Source: Brevundimonas pondensis (GTDB lineage: Bacteria > Pseudomonadota > Alphaproteobacteria > Caulobacterales > Caulobacteraceae). From it: DNA of 64,000 nucleotides. The notes beneath the pieces are model-generated. The model ran no database searches. It was not told the DNA's origin and was given only the letters and a program-made list of their open reading frames with translations. The position numbers were made by a program, and so were the translations under genes. The stretch is taken from contig NZ_CP062006.1 of the NCBI RefSeq assembly GCF_017487345.1, forward strand, positions 1,246,001 through 1,310,000, given 5' to 3'. Shown here piece by piece: positions 1 through 9,018 of the stretch (position 1 is the stretch's first letter; every line of letters starts with the position of its first letter).

Positions 1-67
1 TGGGGATCTCACCACGCAGGATCTTGGCGAAGATGTTGTCGGGGTCGTAGGCGCCGTGAAGGCTCAT
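1..67 (-). CDS. HIT family protein, N-terminal fragment
   Basis: Reading leftward from an ATG at 67-65, the first 22 codons encode MSLHGAYDPDNIFAKILRGEIP. The D-x-x-N-I-F-x-K-I-L-x-G-E-I-P pattern is the usual start of histidine-triad (HIT) nucleotide hydrolase/transferase proteins. The rest of the gene, including the HxHxH triad, lies outside the window, so catalytic competence cannot be judged. The gene diverges from the membrane-protein gene at 183. Confidence 0.8.
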   Translation of the reverse strand, partial: MSLHGAYDPDNIFAKILRGEIP

Positions 68-182
68 GGGGAGGCTCCGTCAGAGGTGTCGGCGTCAGGC
101 TAGCAGGGCAGGGCGGATTTCGCACGGGAGCGAAACCTGATCTGGCGCACTATATGGTCAAGGTTCACGGAGATTGCGTTCC

Positions 183-539
183 ATGCTGCGTTTCATTGTT
201 CAGGCTATCGTCACCGCCTTGGGGCTGTGGCTGTCGGCCAAGGTCGTGCCGGGGGTGGACTTCACCTCGACCGGGTCGCTGGTCGCGGCGGCGGTGGTGC
301 TGGGCCTGGTCAACGCCATCGTGCGGCCTCTCATGGTCATCCTGACTCTGCCGCTGACGATCGTGACCCTGGGTCTGTTCCTGCTGGTGGTGAACGCGGC
401 GATGATCGGACTGACAGCCTGGTTCCTGGGCGGTTTCTCGGTCAACGGTCTGTGGGCCGGGATCGGGGCGGCGATCGTGACGGGCGTGGTCAGCTGGATC
501 GCGGCCTCCCTGTTCGGCGAGGGCGAGCGGGCGCGCTGA
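183..539 (+). CDS. Phage holin family / YvlD-like small membrane protein
   Basis: A 118-aa, very hydrophobic protein with about four predicted transmembrane helices and the motif NAIVRPLMVILTLPLTIVTLG. That motif is typical of the phage-holin-4 superfamily membrane proteins (YvlD type) found widely in bacterial chromosomes. Despite the family name there is no phage context here. The ATG at 183 is preferred because a GGAG at 169-172 lies 10 bases upstream. An in-frame TTG at 174 would be only one base from that site. Function is unknown; it acts in the cytoplasmic membrane. Confidence 0.8.
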   Translation: MLRFIVQAIVTALGLWLSAKVVPGVDFTSTGSLVAAAVVLGLVNAIVRPLMVILTLPLTIVTLGLFLLVVNAAMIGLTAWFLGGFSVNGLWAGIGAAIVTGVVSWIAASLFGEGERAR

Positions 540-543
540 ATAA

Positions 544-581
544 GTCCGGGTAATATTGACGCAAATATTTTGTCCGGGTAA
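544..581 (+). repeat. Pair of 10-bp direct repeats in the promoter region of the DUF2239 gene
   Basis: The decamer gtccgggtaa occurs at 544-553 and again at 572-581, 28 bp apart start to start. An AT-rich stretch containing aatatt and aaatattt lies between them. The pair sits directly upstream of the Shine-Dalgarno sequence of the next gene. It could be a tandem operator for a regulator or a promoter element. The function is inferred from position only. Confidence 0.45.
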
Positions 582-607
582 ATCATCGCGACCCTAAGGA
601 GCTGATG

Positions 608-1177
608 ATGCCCTCTGCAACCTGCACCGCCTTTGCCGGAAACCGTCTGATCGCTTCGGGCGCGCCGTCTGAGGTCGTGGCTGTGGTGAAGGCTGCATAT
701 GACGCGGGCGACGCGGTGCTGGTGTTCGACGACGCCGACGCCCGGCCCGTGGAGTTTGACCTGCGCGGTGATCTGGCCGCCGTGCTGGCGCGTCTGCCGG
801 TCGAGCCTGTCGAGAAGCGCGGGCCGGGACGGCCCAGGCTGGGAGTCACAGCGCGCGAAGTGACCCTGTTGCCGCGCCACTGGGACTGGTTGGCGTCCCA
901 GCCGGGCGGGGCTTCGGTAGCGCTGCGCAAGCTGGTCGAGAACGCCCTGCGAGAGGCCGAGGGGCCGGATCGTGTGCGCCACAGTCGCGAGGCCGCCTAT
1001 CGCTTCATGACCGCCGTGGCTGGCGATCAGCCTGGCTATGAGGAGGCCACGCGGATGTTGTTCGCCGGCGACTGGGTCGCCTTCGACGCCGCGATCAAGG
1101 TCTGGCCGTCAGACGTGCGCGACTATGCCCGTCGGCTGGCCGAGGGAAGTTGGCGCAATGGTCGCGGTGCGCCCTAG
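608..1177 (+). CDS. DUF2239 family protein
   Basis: A 189-aa protein recognised as DUF2239: N-terminal TAFAG..LIASG segment, a central basic stretch EKRGPGRPRLGV, and a C-terminal helical part with HWDWLA, GGASVALRKLVE and YRFM. The GPGRPR stretch resembles an AT-hook-like patch, so nucleic-acid contact is possible but unproven. ATG codons lie at 605 and 608. AAGGAG at 596-601 fits the second better. The stop codon overlaps the convergent carboxypeptidase stop by 4 bp (CTAG). The biochemical role of this family is not known to me. Confidence 0.75.
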   Translation: MPSATCTAFAGNRLIASGAPSEVVAVVKAAYDAGDAVLVFDDADARPVEFDLRGDLAAVLARLPVEPVEKRGPGRPRLGVTAREVTLLPRHWDWLASQPGGASVALRKLVENALREAEGPDRVRHSREAAYRFMTAVAGDQPGYEEATRMLFAGDWVAFDAAIKVWPSDVRDYARRLAEGSWRNGRGAP

Positions 1178-2625
1178 CTGGGGCGGATGACCATGCAGGT
1201 GACGCGGCGCTCGCCCAGGGCCTCGCAGGCGGCCTCAGCCGAGGCCTGGGTCATGCCGGTGAAGCGCGAGCGATACCAGCCGTCTGCGTTCTGAACATCG
1301 CGTTGCGCCTCGGTGAACTGGGTGCGGAAGCGACGGCTGACCTCGTTGAGCCAGTTGCGGGCGACAGCCTCGTCGCGGAAGGCGCCGACCTGAACCGTCC
1401 AGCGGCCGGCGGGCGGGCGGGAGGCTTCACGCGCCGGAGCGCGCGACGGCGTGCTTGCGGACGATGTACGGCGCGCCGTCGACGACGAACCTCCGTTCAG
1501 CGAGGCGGTCAGGTTCTCAGGCGTGCGCGGGGCTTCGGCGCGCTGGATCGGCGCCGTGGCGCGAGGCGTGGCTGTCGTGGTGCGGGCCGAGGGCGGCGGC
1601 GTGATTTCGGTCGGCAGGCTGGCGGGCGGCGGGCCGGCGACATAGGCTACAGCGGTCGAACCCATGCCTTCGCCATCCTCGTCCGAGGCCGAGGCGTACT
1701 CGACAGGCGGGTTGGGATCGACGCTGACGCCGTAACCGCGCTGCTCGAAGAAGGTCTGGGCCACCTGGATACGTTCGCCCTGGCCGCGTCGGCGCTGAAC
1801 CTCGAAGCCGGTGTCCATCAACTCCGCGACGTGGTCGTTGCGGCTCTTGGTCGAGCGACCGCCCATGACGATGGTGATGATCCGCTTGCCGTCGCGCACC
1901 GAGGAGGCGGCGAGGTTATAGCCCGAGGCGTTGGTGAAACCGGTCTTGATGCCGTCATACCCGCGACCCGTAGCCAGCAGGCCATTGGTGTTGCGGTAGT
2001 CGCGGCCGTTGTAGAACCAGTCGTGAAGGCCAAGGTAGCGGTAGTATTGCGGGTAGTCGCGCATCACCGCGCGGCTGAGGATCGACAGGTCGCGCGCGGT
2101 GGTCGCCTGACGCGTGTCGGGCAGGCCGTTGGCGGTGGTGAAACGGGTGTGATCCATGCCCAACTCGCGGGCCTTCGCCGTCATGCGGGCGGTGAACTGG
2201 GCTTCGGAACCGCCGATGTGTTCGGCCAGGACCACAGCCATGTCGTTAGCGCTGCGGACCGCTGTGGCCTTCATGGCGTCTTCCAGACTGATCGATTGAC
2301 CGGCCGCCAGACCCAGCTTGGAAGGGGGCTGCGAGGCGGCGCGTGGCGAGACGGTCAGGTTGTCGGTCAGCTTGACCTTGCCGGACTCCAGCGCCTCGAA
2401 GACCAGATACAGGGTCATGACCTTGGTGATCGAGGCGGGATAGCGCCGTGCGTCTGCGAAGCGTGAGAACAGGACCTCGCCCGAGGCGGCATCGACCACG
2501 ATCGACGCGTAGCGCGAGTTATCCGAGGACTGGGCGACCGGCGGGGGCGCGCCAAGAGCGGGCGTGAGGACCACGCCGCCCAGAACAAGGGCGGCCAGGA
2601 AGCGGCGTCGGAATGCAGCGTTCAT
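1174..2625 (-). CDS. D-alanyl-D-alanine carboxypeptidase with C-terminal SPOR domain
   Basis: A 483-aa exported penicillin-binding protein of the S11/DacA type. It has a signal peptide (about 1-26), then a serine peptidase domain with the three active-site motifs S65-I-T-K68, S125-A-N127 and K227-T-G229. A Pro/Ser/Thr-rich linker follows, and a C-terminal SPOR domain (about 400-480, starting RWTVQVGAF) of the kind that binds denuded septal peptidoglycan. It should trim the terminal D-Ala from pentapeptides in the periplasm, probably at the division site. The ATG at 2625 is preferred over a TTG two codons upstream. Confidence 0.92.
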   Translation of the reverse strand: MNAAFRRRFLAALVLGGVVLTPALGAPPPVAQSSDNSRYASIVVDAASGEVLFSRFADARRYPASITKVMTLYLVFEALESGKVKLTDNLTVSPRAASQPPSKLGLAAGQSISLEDAMKATAVRSANDMAVVLAEHIGGSEAQFTARMTAKARELGMDHTRFTTANGLPDTRQATTARDLSILSRAVMRDYPQYYRYLGLHDWFYNGRDYRNTNGLLATGRGYDGIKTGFTNASGYNLAASSVRDGKRIITIVMGGRSTKSRNDHVAELMDTGFEVQRRRGQGERIQVAQTFFEQRGYGVSVDPNPPVEYASASDEDGEGMGSTAVAYVAGPPPASLPTEITPPPSARTTTATPRATAPIQRAEAPRTPENLTASLNGGSSSTARRTSSASTPSRAPAREASRPPAGRWTVQVGAFRDEAVARNWLNEVSRRFRTQFTEAQRDVQNADGWYRSRFTGMTQASAEAACEALGERRVTCMVIRPS

Positions 2626-2890
2626 GGTCAATCTACTAGCCTCGTCACTGTGGCGCGAAGACGACCGTGATCACCGCGCGTTACAAAGGCTAACATCGGA
2701 CTCACGGGTTTCGAGAGGGTTAACAAGGCGTCAACGGAGTTGTGATCGGTTTGGCCGCCGCAGGTGATCGGCGTTCATATGTTGCATCGCACAAAATTCA
2801 CTTGAAGTCATTTCGCACTTGCACCATATGACCCCTGTCGCGATGAACCCTGTTCGTCGTGAAACCCCTCATCGCTTCAGGAGAGTCCCC

Positions 2891-3361
2891 ATGGCCGACG
2901 CCGCAGAGACTGTTAAGAAGACCGTCGAACAGACCACCGCCAAGGCGAAAGCCCAGGCTGAATCCATCCAGGCCGCCGGCGCCAAGGCCTTCCGCGAAGG
3001 CGTGGACAAGTCGGTCGCTTCGCTGACCGAGCTGAACGCCCACGGCAAGAAGAACCTCGAGGCCGTCGTCGAGTCGGCCGCCGCCGCCCAGAAGGGCGCC
3101 GAGGCTCTGTCGCAGGAAGCCATCGCCTTCTCGAAGAAGTCCTGGGAAGACGGCGTCGCCGCCGCCCAGTCGATCAGCCAGGCCCGCTCGGTGCAGGAAC
3201 TGGTCGAACTGCAGACCTCGTGGGCCAAGTCGGCCGCCGAGGCCTATCTGGCCCAGTTCGGCAAGACCACCGAGATCTTCACCGCCTCGGTGAAGGACAG
3301 CTTCAAGCCGATCAACGAGCGCGTCACCGCGACCGTGGAAAGCTTCCAGGCCGCCCGCTAA
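2891..3361 (+). CDS. Phasin family protein
   Basis: A 156-aa, Ala/Lys/Glu-rich, almost entirely helical protein. The core ARSVQELVELQTSWAKSAAEAYLAQFGKTTEIF matches the phasin family, which coats polyhydroxyalkanoate granules or acts as a related helical surface protein. An AGGAGA site lies just upstream of ATG 2891. Earlier in-frame ATGs (from 2819) lack such a site and give an unlikely extension. No PHA synthesis gene is nearby. A strong terminator follows, so it is a single-gene unit. Confidence 0.88.
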   Translation: MADAAETVKKTVEQTTAKAKAQAESIQAAGAKAFREGVDKSVASLTELNAHGKKNLEAVVESAAAAQKGAEALSQEAIAFSKKSWEDGVAAAQSISQARSVQELVELQTSWAKSAAEAYLAQFGKTTEIFTASVKDSFKPINERVTATVESFQAAR

Positions 3362-3391
3362 GCCTGACAAGTTTCAGTAAGCGTACAATCA

Positions 3392-3420
3392 GGCCCTGGC
3401 GGAAACGCCGGGGCCTTTTT
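3392..3420 (+). terminator. Rho-independent terminator after the phasin gene
   Basis: GGCCCTGGCG, a GAAA loop, then CGCCGGGGCC forms a GC-rich stem (one imperfect pair) followed by TTTTT. It lies 30 bp after the phasin stop codon. Confidence 0.85.
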
Positions 3421-3543
3421 GCGTCCGGCGCCGCTTCCAGCGCGACAAGACGTCTGTTCACGCAACGCGTGACTGGACGCCCCTACAAATCAGGCCATCA
3501 TCACCTATCTGATCCATCGAACTCCCCCGAAGACGGATGACGA

Positions 3544-3873
3544 ATGCCTACAAGACGGCCAGGTGAACAAGGCGGAGGCGCAGGCGCCGCCGTCGTCACC
3601 GAAACAAAGCCGAAGCTTCAGCGGCCCTCGCTTTATCGAGTGCTGATCCTGAATGACGACTACACCCCGATGGAGTTCGTCATCTACGTGCTGGAACGGT
3701 TCTTCCAGAAGAGCCGGGAAGACGCGACCCGCATCATGCTGCACGTGCACCAGCATGGCGTCGGGGTCTGCGGCGTCTTCACCTACGAAGTGGCCGAAAC
3801 CAAGGTCGCCCAGGTGGTCGAGACGGCGCGCCGTCACCAGCACCCTCTGCAATGCACGATGGAAAAAGACTGA
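3544..3873 (+). CDS. clpS: ATP-dependent Clp protease adaptor ClpS
   Basis: A 109-aa protein with the ClpS core: [24 protein letters not shown] (N-degron pocket), the MLHVHQHG segment and [12 protein letters not shown]. ClpS binds substrates with N-terminal aromatic or leucine residues and delivers them to ClpA. It sits 11 bp upstream of clpA, the standard clpS-clpA arrangement. The N-terminal 25 residues are a flexible, Gly-rich extension of the length expected for the segment that engages ClpA. Confidence 0.95.
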   Translation: MPTRRPGEQGGGAGAAVVTETKPKLQRPSLYRVLILNDDYTPMEFVIYVLERFFQKSREDATRIMLHVHQHGVGVCGVFTYEVAETKVAQVVETARRHQHPLQCTMEKD

Positions 3874-3884
3874 GAGGATCTCCC

Positions 3885-6185
3885 ATGCCCTCCTTTTCTC
3901 GTCCTCTCGAAGAGACCCTGCACCGCGCGGTCCACTATGCGAACGAGCGCCGGCACGAGTACGCCACGCTTGAACACTTGTTGCTGGCCCTGATCGACGA
4001 CACCGATGCGTCCGCGGTCATGACGGCCTGCAATGTCGATCTCGGCGCGCTGAAGACGGCGCTGACCCTCTATGTCGACAACGACCTGGCCGCCCTGGCT
4101 ACGGCCGACGGCGACGACGCCAAGCCGACGGCGGGCTTCCAGCGCGTGATCCAGCGCGCGGTCATCCATGTCCAGTCGTCGGGCAGGGAAGAGGTGACGG
4201 GCGCCAATGTCCTGGTCGCCATCTTCTCGGAACGCGAAAGCCACGCCGCCTACTTCCTGCAAGAGCAGGACATGACGCGCTATGACGCGGTCAACTTCAT
4301 CGCCCACGGCATCGCCAAGAAGCCTGGCGCGACCGAGACCCGTCCCGCCAAGGGCTCGCCCGAGGAGGCCGAGGACGCCGCCGCCGTGAAATCAGGCGGC
4401 GAGGCGCTCGAGGCCTATTGCGTCGACCTGAACGAGAAGGCGCGTCACGGCAAGATCGATCCTCTGATCGGCCGCCAGGCCGAGGTCGAGCGTTCGATCC
4501 AGATCCTGTGCCGCCGGACCAAGAACAATCCGCTGCTGGTCGGCGATCCGGGCGTCGGCAAGACCGCGATCGCGGAAGGGCTGGCCCGCAAGATCGTCAA
4601 CGGCGAGGTGCCCGAGGTCCTGAAGGACGCCACCATCTACTCGCTCGACATGGGGGCGCTGCTGGCCGGCACCCGCTATCGCGGCGATTTCGAGGAGCGG
4701 CTGAAACAGGTCGTCAAGGAACTGGAGACGCACGAGAACGCGGTCCTGTTCATCGACGAGATCCACACGGTGATCGGCGCCGGCGCCACCTCGGGCGGGG
4801 CGATGGATGCGTCCAACCTGCTGAAGCCGGCCCTGGCCTCGGGCAGCCTGCGTTGCATGGGCTCGACCACCTACAAGGAGTATCGTCAGCACTTCGAGAA
4901 GGACCGCGCCCTGGTGCGTCGCTTCCAGAAGATCGACGTCAATGAGCCGACGATCGAGGACACGGTGAAGATCCTCAAGGGTCTGAAGACGACCTACGAG
5001 ACGCATCACAAGCTGCGCTACACGGACTCGGCCATCCGCACGGCGGTCGATCTGTCGGCGCGCTACATCACCGACCGCAAGCTGCCGGACAAGGCCATCG
5101 ACGTGATTGACGAAGCAGGGGCGTCGCAGATGCTGCTGCCGGAATCGAAGCGCAAGAAGGTCATCGGCCAGAAGGAGGTCGAGGCCGTCATCGCCAAGAT
5201 GGCTCGCATCCCGCCCAAGTCGGTCAGCAAGTCGGACACGGAATCCCTGCGCGAGCTGGAGACCGATCTGAAGCGCGTCGTCTATGGTCAGGAGCAGGCC
5301 ATCGATCAGGTCTCGGCGGCGATGAAGCTGGCGCGGGCGGGTCTGCGCGACCCGAACAAGCCGATCGGCGCCTTCCTGTTCAGCGGCCCGACCGGTGTCG
5401 GCAAGACCGAAGTGGCCAAGCAACTGGCCGCCACGCTCGGCATCGAGATGCAGCGCTTCGACATGTCCGAGTACATGGAGCGGCACACGGTCAGCCGTCT
5501 GATCGGCGCCCCTCCGGGCTATGTCGGGCATGACCAGGGCGGCCTGCTGACCGACGCCGTCGACCAGCACCCGCACTCGGTGGTCTTGCTGGACGAGATC
5601 GAGAAGGCTCACCCCGACGTCTACAACATCCTGCTGCAGGTGATGGACAACGGGACCCTGACCGACGCCATCGGCAAGAAGGTCGACTTCAGGAACGTCA
5701 TCCTGATCATGACCACCAACGCCGGGGCCGCCGACAACGCCCGCGCCTCCATCGGCTTCGGCCGGGGCAAGGTCGAGGGTGAGGACGACAAGGCCATCCA
5801 GCGCCTGTTCGCGCCGGAGTTCCGCAACCGTCTGGACGCCATCGTGGCCTTCAAGCCGCTGGGCGCCGAGACGATCCGTTCGGTGGTCGGCAAGTTCATG
5901 ATGCAGTTGGACGCCCAACTGGCGGACCGCAACATCACCATCGAACTGACCGACGAAGCGACCGACTGGCTGGCCAAGAACGGCTTCGACGAACTGTATG
6001 GCGCACGGCCCCTGGCCCGCGTCATTCAGGAACACATCAAGAAGCCGCTGGCCGACGACATCCTGTTCGGCCGCCTGACCCACGGCGGACACGTCAAGGT
6101 CGAGCTGAAGGACGGCAAGATCGCCTTCGACATCACCCCGGCCAAGGGCGCGGCGGTGAAGAAAGAGGAAGAAGAAACGGCCTGA
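3885..6185 (+). CDS. clpA: ATP-dependent Clp protease ATP-binding subunit ClpA
   Basis: A 766-aa AAA+ unfoldase. It has an N-terminal double Clp-N domain (about 1-140), a first ATPase module with Walker A GDPGVGKT (220-227) and Walker B DE (291-292), and a second module with GPTGVGKT (501-508) and DE (570-571). It has no coiled-coil middle domain, which separates ClpA from ClpB. Together with ClpP (not in the window) it degrades N-degron and ssrA-tagged proteins. The start at 3885 has GAGG eight bases upstream. An ATG at 3852 would overlap clpS and lacks the conserved N-terminus. Confidence 0.96.
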   Translation: MPSFSRPLEETLHRAVHYANERRHEYATLEHLLLALIDDTDASAVMTACNVDLGALKTALTLYVDNDLAALATADGDDAKPTAGFQRVIQRAVIHVQSSGREEVTGANVLVAIFSERESHAAYFLQEQDMTRYDAVNFIAHGIAKKPGATETRPAKGSPEEAEDAAAVKSGGEALEAYCVDLNEKARHGKIDPLIGRQAEVERSIQILCRRTKNNPLLVGDPGVGKTAIAEGLARKIVNGEVPEVLKDATIYSLDMGALLAGTRYRGDFEERLKQVVKELETHENAVLFIDEIHTVIGAGATSGGAMDASNLLKPALASGSLRCMGSTTYKEYRQHFEKDRALVRRFQKIDVNEPTIEDTVKILKGLKTTYETHHKLRYTDSAIRTAVDLSARYITDRKLPDKAIDVIDEAGASQMLLPESKRKKVIGQKEVEAVIAKMARIPPKSVSKSDTESLRELETDLKRVVYGQEQAIDQVSAAMKLARAGLRDPNKPIGAFLFSGPTGVGKTEVAKQLAATLGIEMQRFDMSEYMERHTVSRLIGAPPGYVGHDQGGLLTDAVDQHPHSVVLLDEIEKAHPDVYNILLQVMDNGTLTDAIGKKVDFRNVILIMTTNAGAADNARASIGFGRGKVEGEDDKAIQRLFAPEFRNRLDAIVAFKPLGAETIRSVVGKFMMQLDAQLADRNITIELTDEATDWLAKNGFDELYGARPLARVIQEHIKKPLADDILFGRLTHGGHVKVELKDGKIAFDITPAKGAAVKKEEEETA

Positions 6186-6208
6186 TTTCGCTCAGGTTTG
6201 AGGTTGGA

Positions 6209-6236
6209 GGCCCGGGTGGAAGCGCCCGGGCCTTTT
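6209..6236 (+). terminator. Rho-independent terminator of clpS-clpA
   Basis: A perfect 8-bp stem (GGCCCGGG/CCCGGGCC) around the loop TGGAAGCG, followed by TTTT, lies 24 bp after the clpA stop. Confidence 0.88.
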
Positions 6237-6255
6237 CTGTCCTGCACCCCCAACC

Positions 6256-6360
6256 CGCTCATCCCCGCGGAAGCGGGGATTCAGTGCTTTGGCTGCATAC
6301 GCAACCCTGGCCCTGGTGCGCGCCGTTCTTGCTGGGTCCCCGCTTCCGCGGGGATGAGCG
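6256..6360. repeat. Palindromic intergenic repeat, copy 1
   Basis: A 105-bp element whose outer 24 bp (6256-6279 and 6337-6360) are perfect reverse complements containing CTCATCCCCGCGGAAGCGGGGA-type arms. The interior includes cagtgctttggctgca. The same arms (one substitution) and the same interior word recur in opposite orientation at 22560-22681. It sits between the clpA terminator and the next gene. This is a dispersed REP/MITE-like sequence able to fold as a long hairpin. Confidence 0.85.
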
Positions 6361-6392
6361 GAGGGATAGGCTTGGTCTTAACGGAGGGACGC

Positions 6393-6968
6393 ATGACCGC
6401 AGTGCTGACGGAGCGGCAGAAGAAGTGGTTCGCCACGGTCCAGGCCAATCTGGAGAAGAACACCGGCAAGCCGCTGGCCGACTGGGTCGCCATCATGACG
6501 GCCTGTCCCGAGAGCGCGCCGCGCGCTCAAGCGGCGTGGCTGAAGGCGGAACACGGCGTGGGGCAGAACCACGCGGCGCAGATCCTCGACGCCTGTCGCC
6601 CCGCCGGCGGCCCCGGCTGGGACGATCCCGAGGCCCTGCGCGCGGCCCTGTGGAAGGACGCGGCGTCGCTGGTGATCCTTGAAGCGGTCGAGCGCGTCGC
6701 GGACGGCGTCGAGGGCGTCATCGCGGGCCAGAGGAAGGGCTACACGTCGTTTTCGCGCAGCGTGCAGTTTGCGGCCATGCGTCCGCTGAAGGGCGGCCGG
6801 GCCTTGCTGGGATTGAAGCTGGCGCCCGAGGTCTCGCCGCGCCTGGCGCCGTCGGCGCGGCGTGAAAGCTGGTCCGAGCGGCTGACGGCCACGGTCGAAC
6901 TGGACGCCGCTGATCAGGTGGACGCCGAAATCAGCCGCCTGTTCGCACAGGCGGCCGACAACGGCTGA
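6393..6968 (+). CDS. DUF4287 / DUF5655-type conserved protein
   Basis: A 191-aa protein. The N-terminal part, with NTGKPLADWVAIM and LKAEHGVGQNHAAQIL, is the DUF4287 helical signature. The C-terminal part (about 90-190, with KGYTSFSRSVQFAAMRP) resembles the DUF5655 region often fused to it. ACGGAGGG at 6381-6388 is an excellent ribosome binding site for ATG 6393. No catalytic residues are evident and no function is known to me. It ends 3 bp from the convergent CsbD gene. Confidence 0.75.
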   Translation: MTAVLTERQKKWFATVQANLEKNTGKPLADWVAIMTACPESAPRAQAAWLKAEHGVGQNHAAQILDACRPAGGPGWDDPEALRAALWKDAASLVILEAVERVADGVEGVIAGQRKGYTSFSRSVQFAAMRPLKGGRALLGLKLAPEVSPRLAPSARRESWSERLTATVELDAADQVDAEISRLFAQAADNG

Positions 6969-6971
6969 GGT

Positions 6972-7277
6972 TTAGCGCTTACGGCCCAGCGCCCCGAGGA
7001 GCACTGCCGCGCCAGCGATGATGCCTGTGGTCAGCAGGGGTTTGCGGCGGGCGAAGTCGAGGCCCTTGCGCGCGGGTTCCTGAAGATCGGCGGGGGCCTT
7101 GTCGACCATGCCGTCCAGACCGTCGATGACCCGACCATAGGCGTTCAAGGCCTTGCCCTTCACCTCGTTCAGCTTGCCTTCGACCTGTAGCTTGCTGTCG
7201 CCGGTCAGGCGGCCGATGCCGCCCTGGGCCTTGCCCTTCAGTTCCGTCGCGACGCCTTCGATACGTTGATCGGTCAT
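6972..7277 (-). CDS. CsbD family stress-response protein
   Basis: A 101-aa protein. The first 45 residues, with IEGVATELKGKAQGGIGRLTGDSKLQVEGKLNEVKGKA, match the CsbD domain, a small helical fold tied to general stress responses. The C-terminus has a hydrophobic segment (about 82-97, LLTTGIIAGAAVLLGAL), suggesting a membrane-anchored variant like those with an added ElaB/YqjD-type tail. Its molecular function is unknown. Confidence 0.85.
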   Translation of the reverse strand: MTDQRIEGVATELKGKAQGGIGRLTGDSKLQVEGKLNEVKGKALNAYGRVIDGLDGMVDKAPADLQEPARKGLDFARRKPLLTTGIIAGAAVLLGALGRKR

Positions 7278-7361
7278 GGTGATCCCTGAAATGTGAGGAG
7301 GAGACTCACATTGGAAGCGTGTCGCGGCGCCGCAAGTTCCGCAGCATGTCGCGATGCGACA

Positions 7362-8507
7362 TCAGGTGCGGCGATAGGGCGACAGGTCCGCCGTCATGGC
7401 TTCCATCTCCGCCTCGACCGCCGGGCGCTCGTTGTCGAGGTAGTGGGCGACGGGATCACGCAGGGCCGGATCGGCGATCCAGTGGGCGGAATAGACCGGG
7501 GAGGGCAGATAGCCGCGGGCGATCTTGTGCTCGCCCTGGGCCCCGGCCTCGACGCGGGACAGGCCGCGCGCAATGGCGAAGTCGATGGCTTGATAGTAGC
7601 AGAGCTCGAAATGGAGGAAGGGAACCTCCTCCAGCGCGCCCCACTGACGGCCATAGAGGGCGTCGCGGCCGATGAAATTCAGGGCGCCGGCAATGGGCGT
7701 CTCGTCCCGGAAGGCCATGACCAGGGCGATGCGGTCGGCCATAGCGGCGCCGACGCGAGAGAAGAAGTCGCGCGTCAGATAGGGCCGGCCCCATTTGCGG
7801 TCGCCGGTGTCCATGTAGAATTCGAAAAAGGCGTCCCAATGGACCTCGGTGATCTCGGCGCCGGTCAGGACGCGGATGTCGAGATCGGCCTGGGCCTCAC
7901 GTCGCTCGCGCCGGATGGTCTTGCGGCGATTGGACGACAGGGCGGCCAGAAAGTCGTCGAAGGTCCGATAGCCCTCATTGCGCCAGATGAACTGGATGTC
8001 GCGGCGGGGCAGCAGGCCCGCCTCGGTCATGGCGCGCCATTCCGGCTCGGTCGGGAAGTTGACGTGCAGCGACGAGACGCCGAGGCGCTCGACCAAGGTC
8101 TGCGCGCCTTGCAACAGGGCCTCGCGCACCGTCGCGGCGTCCGTGCCGGGCGCGTTCAGAAAGCGCGGCCCCGTTGCCGGCGTGAAGGGCACGGCGCCCA
8201 GAAGCTTGGGGTAGTAGCGTCCGCCGGCGCGCTGATAGGCGTCGGCCCAACTGTGGTCGAAGACGTATTCGCCCTGGCTGTGGCCCTTCAGATAGAGGGG
8301 CATGACGCCGATCACGGCGCCGTCTTCGTCGTGCAAGGACAGGTGGCGCGCCGCCCAGCCCTGGGACGGGACGGCGCTGCCGGACGCCTCGCAGGCGTGC
8401 AGGAAGTCGTAGGAGACGAAGGGATCGCCGGTCGGGGCCGCGCAGGCGTCCCACGCGTCCCGGCCTATTGCGGCGATCCCGTCGTGAACCTGAAGCGTGA
8501 AGCTCAC
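7362..8507 (-). CDS. GNAT-fold acetyltransferase of the peptidogalycan/DUF482 type (COG3146)
   Basis: A 381-aa protein with FVSYDFLHACEASG, a central YLKGHSQGEYVFDHSWADAYQRAGGRYYPKLLGAVPFTPATGPRFL stretch, SLHVNFPTEPEW, and a C-terminal part with GRQWGALEEVPFLHFELCYYQAIDFAI and GAQGEHKIARGYLP. These are hallmarks of the COG3146 family, which has a FemAB/GNAT-like fold and an unproven substrate. GTG 8507 overlaps the ridA stop codon (GTGA). The frame stays open upstream, but only over the coding region of ridA in another frame. The substrate is unknown. Confidence 0.8.
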   Translation of the reverse strand: MSFTLQVHDGIAAIGRDAWDACAAPTGDPFVSYDFLHACEASGSAVPSQGWAARHLSLHDEDGAVIGVMPLYLKGHSQGEYVFDHSWADAYQRAGGRYYPKLLGAVPFTPATGPRFLNAPGTDAATVREALLQGAQTLVERLGVSSLHVNFPTEPEWRAMTEAGLLPRRDIQFIWRNEGYRTFDDFLAALSSNRRKTIRRERREAQADLDIRVLTGAEITEVHWDAFFEFYMDTGDRKWGRPYLTRDFFSRVGAAMADRIALVMAFRDETPIAGALNFIGRDALYGRQWGALEEVPFLHFELCYYQAIDFAIARGLSRVEAGAQGEHKIARGYLPSPVYSAHWIADPALRDPVAHYLDNERPAVEAEMEAMTADLSPYRRT

Positions 8508-8962
8508 TTCACCTCGATGATGGCGTCGATTTCCACGGCGAAGCCGAGCGGCAGCTTGTAGACGCCGACGGCCGAACGGGCGTGCTTGCCCGCGTCGCCG
8601 AAGACCTGGACCATCAGGTCCGAGCAGCCGTTGACGACGGCGGGGATGGCTTCGAAGTCCGGGCCGGCCTGGACGAAGGCGCCCAGCTTGACGATGCGGA
8701 CCACGCGATCCAGGTCGCCGTCGACGGCGGCGTTGATCTGGGCCAGCAGGTTGATGCCGCACAGGCGGGCGGCCTCGGCGGCCTGCTCCGGCGTCACATC
8801 GACGCCGACGGTGCCCTTGATGCCGCCATTGGCATCGTTCGACAGTTGGCCCGAGATCAGGATCTGGTTGCCCGTGCGGACGTAGGAAACGTAGCTGGCG
8901 ACCGGCTTGGCGGGCTCGGGCAGGGTGATGCCGAGTTCGGCGATGCGGGCGTGGATGCTCAT
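8504..8962 (-). CDS. RidA family protein (YjgF/YER057c/UK114)
   Basis: A 152-aa protein with the longer RidA subfamily layout: YVRTGNQILISGQLSND, then a central AARLCGINLLAQINAAV, and C-terminal GKHARSAVGVYKLPLGFAVEIDAIIEV. Canonical RidA deaminates reactive enamine/imine intermediates. The conserved Arg is recognisable in the segment KHARSAVGV. ATG 8962 follows a CGGAG site. It is translationally coupled to the downstream acetyltransferase gene and follows dinB by 56 bp in the same direction. Confidence 0.88.
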   Translation of the reverse strand: MSIHARIAELGITLPEPAKPVASYVSYVRTGNQILISGQLSNDANGGIKGTVGVDVTPEQAAEAARLCGINLLAQINAAVDGDLDRVVRIVKLGAFVQAGPDFEAIPAVVNGCSDLMVQVFGDAGKHARSAVGVYKLPLGFAVEIDAIIEVK

Positions 8963-9018
8963 GTCGGAGACTCCGTTGAGGGGTTCGAGCGGGGGTGTAG
9001 CGCGCCGGGCGGGCCGCG

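Noticed and set aside
605..607. ATG 605 as start of the DUF2239 gene
   Set aside because: Only three bases separate it from AAGGAG; ATG 608 gives a better spacing.
4392..6092. 566-codon open frame antisense to clpA
   Set aside because: Shadow frame of a strongly conserved gene in high-GC DNA; the translation is Arg/Gln/Leu/Val-rich with no recognisable domain.
6256..6360. Possible CRISPR repeat-spacer unit
   Set aside because: Only two inverted arms around one interior, with a dispersed second copy; no regularly spaced repeats or cas genes.
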